A stretch of 64,000 nt of DNA from Paenibacillus ginsengarvi. Its GTDB lineage: Bacteria; Bacillota; Bacilli; Paenibacillales; NBRC-103111. Under the pieces are notes generated by a model that saw nothing but the letters and a program-made list of their open reading frames with translations, was not told where the DNA came from and ran no database searches. Both the position numbers and the translations under genes were made by a program. The stretch covers positions 62,001 to 126,000 of the forward strand of contig NZ_RBAH01000016.1 of NCBI RefSeq assembly GCF_003626695.1, in the 5' to 3' direction. This document shows, in pieces, positions 57,671-64,000 of this stretch. Every line of letters starts with the position of its first letter. The first letter of the stretch is position 1.

Positions 57671-59266
57671 TTATTGTACAATGCGGCCGTAATGGCCCGG
57701 CACGACCTGACCATCCTTCAGGACGAAGCGCCCGTTCACCAGCACGTGCTCGACTCCCTCCGGCGTCAGGCGCGGCTCGGCGAAGGTCGCCCGGTCCTTG
57801 ATCCGGATCGGATCGAATACTGCGATATCGGCATAATAGCCTTTCGCCAGCTTGCCGCGTCGAGCGATCGAGAAACGCTCGGCCGGGAACGACGTCATTT
57901 TGCGGACCGCCTGCTCGATCGTTTGCCAGCCGTTTTCGCGCACGATTTCGCGGAAAATTTTCGGGTACGAGCCGAAGCCTCGCGGATGCGGGCTGACCCC
58001 GGCATAGATGCCGTCCGTGCTGACCATATGGAGCGGATGCTTGAACGTAGGCTCCAGATACGGATGTCTTTCTGGCGGCCAGTGGAAAATCATAAGCGAC
58101 GGATAGTCGGTATGCACGATCAGATCGCAGATGAGATCGGTGAGATCGATGCCAAGCTCGTCGCGCACTTCGCCGATCAGCTTTCCTTCCCAGCCGCGGA
58201 TATCGCGAATCCAACCGGGCACAGGTCCCAGCGTGCCGCCAGCGTATTCGGCCTCCGGCCGGGGCTTGCCGACCGAAGCGAAGCGGACGCGGTCCTGTGG
58301 GAACGCCAGCTCCACCTGAGCGGCAATCGACCTGCGGAAGCCGGCGCCGGCAAGCCGCTCGCGCACCTGCACCGGAGTTCCCGCCTGGGCTTCCGGAGGC
58401 AAGCCGAGCAGCAAATGCGTACTGCCCGCCGGGTACGGATACATGTCGAACGTGACATCGGCGCCCTCGGCTGCACCCTTCTCGAGCTGCGCCGCCGCGG
58501 CCGGATCGATCGCCAGATGGGAGATATGTACCGGGATGCCGGCCCCGGTGCCGATGGCGAACGTTTCTTTGCAACCGATATGAATGTTGTCTCCGTAGCC
58601 CCGCTGGTGAGCGACGTAGATGCCGCCGTATTCCGCCGTTACGCGGGACAGCGCCACAAGCTCGCGCAGATCGGCCCGGCGCATCGGCTCGTACTCAAGT
58701 CCGGTCGCAAACGCCTTCGCCCCGCGCTCCATCCACTCCCGCGTCAGCCGCGCCATCTCTGCGATCTCGTCGTCGGTGGCGGTACGCGTCTCCCAATTCA
58801 GCACTGCCTGGCGAACCGAGCCGTGCGGCACTTGCAACACGATATTAGCCGGAATGCTGCCCGTAAACAGCCGGAGCAGATCGTCCACCGACATGGGGCG
58901 CGAGGGATCGATGCAGTCGTCCTCGTAAAACGTTCGCAAGTAATCTTTCATTTCGGTCAACTGCTCGGCCGAAAGCGGCGCCCACGAGAAGCCGTCGGGC
59001 GACGCAAGCTGTGTCGTAACTCCCATCCGGATCGGAGCGTATTGATCCGGCCCGCCCAGCAGGGCAAGCTCCGAATGGACGTGCACATCGATAAAGCCGG
59101 GACAAACGATCAAGCCTTCGGCATCGACGATTTCAGCGGCCTCCGCCCCTTCAAGCGAGCCGATGGCGGCGATCTCGTCGCCGGTAATCCCGATATCCGC
59201 CTTGAACCGCGCCGCTCCCGTTCCGTCGACGATCCAGCCGTTTTTGATCAGACGGTCAAATGTCAT
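57671..59266 (-). CDS. N-acyl-D-amino-acid deacylase (amidohydrolase family)
   Basis: A 531-residue zinc amidohydrolase of the D-aminoacylase/dihydroorotase group. The metal site HxH lies in GFIDVHVHSELALL near residue 61. VAHQRGYGDNIHIGCKE near 225 and VHISHLAIDP near 250 give two more His, and the C-terminal SIARRGKLAKGYYADIAVFDP is the family end. It releases free D-amino acids from N-acyl forms. GGAGG precedes ATG 59266 by 10 nt. It stands between the DSD1-type and RidA-type genes. The closest function is D-aminoacylase, but N-acyl-D-Glu/Asp specificity cannot be told. Confidence 0.9.
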   Translation of the reverse strand: MTFDRLIKNGWIVDGTGAARFKADIGITGDEIAAIGSLEGAEAAEIVDAEGLIVCPGFIDVHVHSELALLGGPDQYAPIRMGVTTQLASPDGFSWAPLSAEQLTEMKDYLRTFYEDDCIDPSRPMSVDDLLRLFTGSIPANIVLQVPHGSVRQAVLNWETRTATDDEIAEMARLTREWMERGAKAFATGLEYEPMRRADLRELVALSRVTAEYGGIYVAHQRGYGDNIHIGCKETFAIGTGAGIPVHISHLAIDPAAAAQLEKGAAEGADVTFDMYPYPAGSTHLLLGLPPEAQAGTPVQVRERLAGAGFRRSIAAQVELAFPQDRVRFASVGKPRPEAEYAGGTLGPVPGWIRDIRGWEGKLIGEVRDELGIDLTDLICDLIVHTDYPSLMIFHWPPERHPYLEPTFKHPLHMVSTDGIYAGVSPHPRGFGSYPKIFREIVRENGWQTIEQAVRKMTSFPAERFSIARRGKLAKGYYADIAVFDPIRIKDRATFAEPRLTPEGVEHVLVNGRFVLKDGQVVPGHYGRIVQ

Positions 59267-59300
59267 ATCGACCAGGCCTCCTTAGCCTATATGCTCCCGA

Positions 59301-60401
59301 TTAACGGTTTTTGCCCCGGCCCAGAACCGGAATAACCGTTTCCAGCTCGCCGCCGCGGAATCCGAACAGCTCGTCCGCCAAGTTGATCGACGGACAAATA
59401 TGGTTCGGAATAATCTGCAGCACGTCGCCTACGCGAAGATCGGAATGACCGGTTACGTCGATCGTCCCGTGCTCCTCCGACAGCGCGCGCAGCGTAAGGT
59501 TCGGATGGCCGATCACATGCCCGTGCCCGCCGTGCTTGAATACGTCCGCCGCGAACGTTTTGCTGCCCGCGTCGATAATGATCCGCTCCGGCGTCGGGCG
59601 GGCGACGACCGTCGCATAAACGGTAACGGCGCAGTCCTCCACTTCGGCCCCTCCGGCCGCCATGACGAACCGGTCATTAAACGCGTACATGCCCGGACGC
59701 ATCTCGGTCGCGTGCGGAATGTCGCAGATGAACCTTGCCGTCGCGCTCGCGCCGACGCTGATCTCCGGCACGTGCAGGCCGCGCTTGTCCAGATACGTCC
59801 GCGTTTCGTTCATCAACTCCGCGTCTTCGATCGCGATCGCCTTCACTTCCTCCGCCGTCGGCTTCGCATAGGCGTGTCCGGTGTGGCTCATCAGCCCGCG
59901 CACCTCCAGATACGGAAGCTTCGCGATTTCGAGAATCGGTTCGACGCTTTCCTGAACGCCTCTGCCCATCCGGTGCAGTCCCGTATCGACATCGACATAA
60001 ACCGGAATGCGACGTTTATGGGCTTCTCCGACGTCGTTGATTCCTTTGGCGACGATCGGGTCGTCCAGCCCGACAGTCAGCTTCGCGCGCCCGAGCAGGT
60101 CGCTGAACCGCTTCAGCTTGTTACGGCCTACGATCGGGAAGGCGATCAGAATGTCGTCGATGCCGTGATCGGCCATGACCTCGGCTTCGCCCAGCTTGGC
60201 CACCGTAATGCCGGTGGCGCCGTATTCCAGCTGTTTTTTGGCGATGTACGGGCTTTTGTGCGTTTTCGTATGGGGACGGAGCTTCACGCCCGCCTGCCGC
60301 GCGAGATCGGCCATCCGCTTCAGGTTGCGCTCCAGCACATCCAGATCGACGGCCAGAAAAGGGGTATCCGTCAGCAGCTCGAAATCTTGGTTGATCGTCA
60401 T
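59301..60401 (-). CDS. DSD1-family PLP enzyme (D-serine dehydratase / D-threonine aldolase-like)
   Basis: A 366-residue fold-type III (alanine-racemase-like) PLP enzyme. Lys46 in RPHTKTHKSP is the PLP lysine. SVGASATARF near residue 217 and HGHVIGHPNLTL near 290 are family blocks. The C-terminal metal pair is His334 and Cys336 in NHICPSINLADE. The His-x-Cys pair matches metal-dependent D-serine and D-threo-3-hydroxyaspartate dehydratases; D-threonine aldolases use His-x-Asp. So dehydration of a beta-hydroxy-D-amino acid is more likely than aldol cleavage. It is followed by the D-amino-acid deacylase and RidA genes, which fits with its enamine product. Confidence 0.87.
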   Translation of the reverse strand: MTINQDFELLTDTPFLAVDLDVLERNLKRMADLARQAGVKLRPHTKTHKSPYIAKKQLEYGATGITVAKLGEAEVMADHGIDDILIAFPIVGRNKLKRFSDLLGRAKLTVGLDDPIVAKGINDVGEAHKRRIPVYVDVDTGLHRMGRGVQESVEPILEIAKLPYLEVRGLMSHTGHAYAKPTAEEVKAIAIEDAELMNETRTYLDKRGLHVPEISVGASATARFICDIPHATEMRPGMYAFNDRFVMAAGGAEVEDCAVTVYATVVARPTPERIIIDAGSKTFAADVFKHGGHGHVIGHPNLTLRALSEEHGTIDVTGHSDLRVGDVLQIIPNHICPSINLADELFGFRGGELETVIPVLGRGKNR

Positions 60402-60434
60402 GAATCAAGTGCTCCCTTCATAGTAACATCACAG

Positions 60435-61199
60435 TCAGATAATAGACCAGCCCGAATCGACGAGCATGGACGTTCCCGTAACAAATCCCGATTCGTCGCC
60501 CGCCAGAAAAACAGCCGCCGAGGCGATATCGTCCGGCGTGCCGTACCGTCCGGCCAGCGTCTTGCTCATGCGCAGCTGCCGCAGCTCCTCCGTGTCGTCT
60601 GCGCGGGTAGAGGGCGTGTCGATAATGCCCGGACATATCGCGTTGCAGCGTATGCCGTCTGCGGCAAAATCAACGGCGATCGATTTGCACAACTGCACGA
60701 TGCCGGCTTTGGCCGTCATATAGGAAGCATTGTCGCGGAAGGCGACGATCGCCCCGACCGAAGACGTATGCACGATCGAGCCGCCGCCCGCTTTGCGCAA
60801 AAGCGGGATGGCATGCTTCGAGCACAGAAATGGAGCGGTCAACGTAACCGCCATACAGCGGTTCCATTCCTCAAGCGTCGTGAACTCGGCGTTTTTGGCG
60901 GCGGCCCAATACGCATTCGTGCTAAGGATGTGCATGCGGCCATGCCGCTTCTCGACCTGACGGAACAGCTCTGCAATCTCGCTTTCGCTGGATACGTCCG
61001 TTCCGTATGCTTCACAGGAGCCTCCGGCTGCGGCAATATCCCGTCCGACCGCATGCGCCGCTTCCTCGTTCAAGTCGGCCAGCACGACGAACGCGCCTTC
61101 TTCGGCAAACCGCCTGGCGATGCCGGCCCCGATCCCCGAGCCCGCACCGGTCACAACACTTATTTTATTCGCTAGTCTGTTCCCCACTACCTTCGTCAC
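60435..61199 (-). CDS. SDR family oxidoreductase
   Basis: A 254-residue short-chain dehydrogenase with NAD(P) motif TGAGSGIGAGIARRFAEEG, LSTNAYW in the usual NNAG position, catalytic Ser in VHTSSVG and Tyr-x-x-x-Lys in ASYMTAKAG, and the SDR C-terminal CNAICPGIIDTP. First gene of the presumed D-amino-acid operon. The TNAYW replacement of NNAG is unusual. Substrate unknown; likely a 2-hydroxy or 3-hydroxy acid. Confidence 0.9.
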   Translation of the reverse strand: MTKVVGNRLANKISVVTGAGSGIGAGIARRFAEEGAFVVLADLNEEAAHAVGRDIAAAGGSCEAYGTDVSSESEIAELFRQVEKRHGRMHILSTNAYWAAAKNAEFTTLEEWNRCMAVTLTAPFLCSKHAIPLLRKAGGGSIVHTSSVGAIVAFRDNASYMTAKAGIVQLCKSIAVDFAADGIRCNAICPGIIDTPSTRADDTEELRQLRMSKTLAGRYGTPDDIASAAVFLAGDESGFVTGTSMLVDSGWSII

Positions 61200-61237
61200 C
61201 GCTTCCTCGTTGTAAATTTTTTGCCGCGATTAACGTC

Positions 61238-62203
61238 TCAATCGCGCTTTACGGGGCCGAACGTCAGCGGGTCGGCCCAATCGTCACGCTCCGCTTCTCC
61301 CGCACCGCGCGAGTCGGCTGCCCGAGCCTGAATTGATTTGGCATAGTCGGATGGCGTCATCCCCGCATACTTTTTGAACGCCTTGGAAAAATGGTGAATG
61401 CTGCTGTACCCGAGCAAACGCGAAATTTCCGTGAAATTATGCTGCTCCTCGCGCACAAGCAGCTTCGCCTGTTCGACCTTCAGCCGTTTGAAATATTCCA
61501 TAAGCGGATAGCCGGTTCGCCGCTTGAAGAGCCGGGTTATATGCGTCTTGCCGACTCCGAACGATTCACATACTGCGTCCAGCGACAAATCCTGGTTTAG
61601 CCGATCGCGCAAAAAGGCCGTCACGCTGCGGACGAGATCGCGCTCCCGCTTCTCCTTCGGCACGAAAGGCAGTTTCTCGCCCGGCTCCTGCCCGCCGTGC
61701 GCCCGCCGGATCAAACGGATGAGTAAAATTTCCAAATAATTTTGCAGCAGCTGCTCGCTGCCCTCGGGCGCATCCGGCTGACGCACGATCGTATGCACAT
61801 CCGGCTGATTGTAAGGCGGCGCGAATGCCTGAAAGCCTTCCTTGACGATTTGCGCCAGCAGTCCGCGCTCGCTCTCGTTCAGCCGGATCAGCCGGTTCGC
61901 CAAATGGTCCAGGACGGGCGAATCCGATTCGAAGGCGATGTCGAACAAGTTCGATGCGGATACCCGGTTCGCGGACAGACGATGGTAAGCGTTCGGCTTG
62001 TACAGCATGACGTCGCCTTGCTTCAGCTCGTACGGGACTTCCTCCACATGGACGATCACCTCGCCCTTGTCCACGTAGAACAGCTCCCAGAAATCGTGCT
62101 TCTCGCCGTGAAACACATAGTCCTTCGTAAACTCGAAATAATGAAACGCATGCAGCAAATCGACATGAATATAATTGCGGAGCCGAATACCCGCGTAGCT
62201 CAT
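61238..62203 (-). CDS. AraC family regulator
   Basis: A 321-residue regulator with an N-terminal cupin sensor (HGEKHDFWELFYVDKGEVIVHVEEVPYELKQGDVMLYKPNAYHRL) and C-terminal helix-turn-helix pair (SLDAVCESFGVGKTHITRLFKRRTGYPL, then FTEISRLLGYSSIHHFSKAFKKYAGMTP). AAGGAGG precedes ATG 62203. The gene lies 38 bp ahead of the SDR gene on the same strand, so it is likely the regulator of the D-amino-acid operon, and also divergent from a Gfo/Idh gene. Confidence 0.88.
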   Translation of the reverse strand: MSYAGIRLRNYIHVDLLHAFHYFEFTKDYVFHGEKHDFWELFYVDKGEVIVHVEEVPYELKQGDVMLYKPNAYHRLSANRVSASNLFDIAFESDSPVLDHLANRLIRLNESERGLLAQIVKEGFQAFAPPYNQPDVHTIVRQPDAPEGSEQLLQNYLEILLIRLIRRAHGGQEPGEKLPFVPKEKRERDLVRSVTAFLRDRLNQDLSLDAVCESFGVGKTHITRLFKRRTGYPLMEYFKRLKVEQAKLLVREEQHNFTEISRLLGYSSIHHFSKAFKKYAGMTPSDYAKSIQARAADSRGAGEAERDDWADPLTFGPVKRD

Positions 62204-62423
62204 CGCCCGCCTCCTTCCCGGACCGCAGGATCGTTTTCATCATCCCGTGGCCGTCTTTTCCCCATTATACATGCCTCCTCCCCCCCGTTGTCGCGGTTTT
62301 GGCGATAAAGAACAAAAAAAGTGCGATTTCGGATAAAGAAGATCGCATCCCCCTCCCTTTATAATGCATGTAGAGTACATCTAATCTGTCGCACCTCACA
62401 CCGTGCGACCGGGAGGAATCGGT

Positions 62424-63545
62424 ATGGGACCGAAAGAAAGCTTAAAAGTCGGCATCGTCGGCGCGGCGGGCAGACCGAGAATATTCGCGCAAGCTTTGGC
62501 GGATCATCCGCGCGCCGCCGTCGCAGCCATATGCGACGTTACGGAAGAACGGCTGCAGCAGGCGGCCACCTACTTCGGATCATGTCCGGCCTTCCTCTCC
62601 TTCGAATCGATGCTGGAGGAAACGGAGCTGGACGCGGTTATCATCGGTACGCCGATGCAGTTCCACGTGGAGCAGTCGCTGCTTGCGCTGGAGCATGATC
62701 TGCACGTCATCAGCGAAGTGCCCGCCGGCATTTCCCTGGAAGAATGCCGTCAGCTAACCGCTGCGGCAGCCCGCTCCAAAGGCCAATATATAATGGCGGA
62801 AAACTGCAACTACATGAAACCGCATATGATGATTGCGAATATGGCGCGAAGCGGCTTGTTCGGCGAGCTGTATTACGCGGAAGGCGAATATTTGCACGAG
62901 GTCAAGGAGCTGAACGAGAGGACGCCCTGGCGCCGGCAGTGGCAGACCGGGATTAACGGAATCACATACGGCACGCACAGCATCGGACCGATTCTGGACT
63001 GGATGGACGGGGACCGGATTGCGAAAGTAAGCTGTATCGGCAGCGGCCATCATTACACGGACAGCTTGAACCGGCCGTACGCCATCGAGGACACCTGCGT
63101 CATGACGGCCAAAACGGAGCGGGGTCGCTTGATCAAAATCCGGCTGGACATGCTGTCCGAACGCCCGGGAGCGCTCAACTACGAACTGCAGGGGACGCGC
63201 GGCTGCTACGAAAGCATCCGCTACGAGCTGCTCGGCGGCGGCAAAGTGTATCTGAAGCGCGAAGGGGAGCAGAAGCACGAATGGACGGATTTGTCCGTTG
63301 CGGGCAAGGAATATATTCCGGATATTTGGCACCGTCTTCCGGAGTCGATGCTTGGCTCAAGCGGCCACGGCGGCAGCGACTACGTGATGATGACCGACTT
63401 CCTGAACGCCTTGACCGAGAACAAGCCTTCGCCGATCTCGATTCACAAGGCGCTGGACATGACGCTTCCCGGGCTGATCAGCCAGCTGTCGATCGAGCGC
63501 GGCGGCGAATGGCTGAACGTACCGGACTCGCGGGCTTGGATTTGA
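62424..63545 (+). CDS. Gfo/Idh/MocA family oxidoreductase
   Basis: A 373-residue NAD(P)-dependent dehydrogenase of the GFO_IDH_MocA type. KVGIVGAAGRPRIFAQALADHPRAAVAAICDVTEERL is the nucleotide fold. IIGTPMQFHVEQSLLALEHDLHVISEVPAG carries the motif position usually EKP, here EVP. NCNYMKPHMMIANM and TYGTHSIGPILDWM contain substrate-side residues. GGGAGG precedes ATG 62424. Loss of the EKP lysine suggests a changed or weaker catalytic site. Substrate unknown; often an inositol or aminosugar derivative. Confidence 0.87.
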   Translation: MGPKESLKVGIVGAAGRPRIFAQALADHPRAAVAAICDVTEERLQQAATYFGSCPAFLSFESMLEETELDAVIIGTPMQFHVEQSLLALEHDLHVISEVPAGISLEECRQLTAAAARSKGQYIMAENCNYMKPHMMIANMARSGLFGELYYAEGEYLHEVKELNERTPWRRQWQTGINGITYGTHSIGPILDWMDGDRIAKVSCIGSGHHYTDSLNRPYAIEDTCVMTAKTERGRLIKIRLDMLSERPGALNYELQGTRGCYESIRYELLGGGKVYLKREGEQKHEWTDLSVAGKEYIPDIWHRLPESMLGSSGHGGSDYVMMTDFLNALTENKPSPISIHKALDMTLPGLISQLSIERGGEWLNVPDSRAWI

Positions 63546-63610
63546 ACGGCCTTGAACCGGGAAACAGACATACGGAGCTGACTTTTTAACGCAGCAACAG
63601 GCGAGAAATG

Positions 63611-63654
63611 AAACGCCTCCGGACCGCTCTTTACGAGCGACCGGAGGCATTTTC
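63611..63654. terminator. Bidirectional Rho-independent terminator
   Basis: Stem GCCTCCGG-AC-CGCTC / GAGCG-A-CCGGAGGC around a TTTAC loop, then TTTTC on one side and AAAT on the other, between the convergent oxidoreductase and DUF1232 genes. Confidence 0.85.
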
Positions 63655-63713
63655 TGTGCCTTTTTTGTCGGATATAGCCCGAATCCTTCGAACAGCTTCA
63701 ATCCAGAAGCTCT

Positions 63714-64000
63714 TCAGTTTATCCAATAACGGTAGACAGCGACAGACACCCCGAAAAGCGCCACGCCCCAAATCGCTATAATCATGCTGGCAGCAAGCCA
63801 GTTTTTCGGTTTCCCCTGCTTCGCCCGTTCCTCCGCCAGCTCCGCACAGTCCCGAACTACGGCGGCCGGAAGCAGCTTCAGAGCAGCCGCAACACCTAGA
63901 GGAACCAGAATCACATCGTCCAAGTAGCCAAGCACGGGAATAAAGTCCGGTATTAAATCGATCGGGCTGAAAGCGTATGCGACAACGCAAACGGCAAACC
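63714..64000 (-). CDS. DUF1232 (YkvA-like) membrane protein, 5' end outside window
   Basis: The frame runs in from the window end and gives about 95 residues: AYAFSPIDLIPDFIPVLGYLDDVILVP is the conserved DUF1232 core, followed by LKLLPAAVVRDCAELAEERAKQGKPK and a final membrane helix (WLAASMIIAIWGVALFGVSVAVYRYW). The N-terminal part and start lie beyond position 64000. Function unknown. Confidence 0.85.
   Translation of the reverse strand, partial: FAVCVVAYAFSPIDLIPDFIPVLGYLDDVILVPLGVAAALKLLPAAVVRDCAELAEERAKQGKPKNWLAASMIIAIWGVALFGVSVAVYRYWIN

Noticed and set aside
57650-61175. Two plus-strand frames of 561 and 591 codons
   Set aside because: Antisense to the D-aminoacylase, DSD1-type and SDR genes. 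No domain seen.
1-64000. CRISPR array
   Set aside because: No regularly spaced short repeats with unique spacers are seen; the only spaced words (13317-13445) number three and are irregular.
1-64000. rRNA genes
   Set aside because: No 16S, 23S or 5S core sequence is recognisable.

Overview
The window looks like a chromosomal segment of a Paenibacillus-type, spore-forming Bacillota. The grounds are strong AGGAGG-type ribosome binding sites with many TTG/GTG starts, a YheC/YheD spore-coat ATP-grasp gene, a complete yclNOPQ-like iron-siderophore importer, YesM/YesN-type two-component genes, and many AraC regulators beside carbohydrate genes. Most of the window is fairly GC-rich. About 13.2-18.8 kb is clearly AT-rich and foreign in composition.

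Layout. 0-4.7 kb: an M81 metallopeptidase (cut by the window edge) and a divergent IlvD/Edd dehydratase, facing a FadR-type GntR regulator and a MalY/PatB aminotransferase. 4.7-8.7 kb: an AraC regulator, an SRPBCC protein and an ABC ATPase/permease pair. 8.9-13.1 kb: a sulfatase with a three-gene sulfonate/taurine-type importer (organosulfur scavenging). 13.1-18.9 kb: a small genomic island with an ABC-three-component (ABC-3C) conflict operon (nuclease-CTD, middle component, DUF3732 ATPase) between two near-identical 136-bp direct repeats, an internally deleted tyrosine recombinase, and a chimeric tRNA-Ala(GGC). A matching tRNA fragment lies at the far end. 18.9-26.4 kb: a two-component pair, panD overlapping a yheC-like gene, and a two-gene ABC exporter. 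26.5-32.9 kb: an iron block with yclQPON, a Btr-like AraC/substrate-binding fusion regulator, three Fur boxes and a frameshifted nicotianamine-synthase (CntL-like) metallophore gene. 33-44 kb: an FAD oxidoreductase, AraC regulators, two zinc-type dehydrogenases, a Tat-exported beta-helix protein, an orphan sugar-binding lipoprotein and an SGNH esterase. 43.8-46.6 kb: an ABC exporter with a ferredoxin-NADP reductase behind a Fur-like palindrome. 46.9-53.0 kb: an oxidoreductase-GH31-YesN-YesM operon. 53.1-56.7 kb: a cupin protein, an aldo/keto reductase and a chemoreceptor. 56.9-62.2 kb: an apparent D-amino-acid catabolic operon (SDR, DSD1-type PLP enzyme, N-acyl-D-amino-acid deacylase, RidA, DUF1294) below an AraC regulator. 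62.4-64 kb: a Gfo/Idh/MocA oxidoreductase and a DUF1232 protein cut by the window end.

A hairpin repeat of about 140 bp occurs in three intergenic copies (2.6, 13.2 and 21.3 kb) and looks like a MITE/REP-type element. The most interesting part is the 5-kb island carrying the ABC-3C system. Family names are from recognition of motifs; no database search was run.
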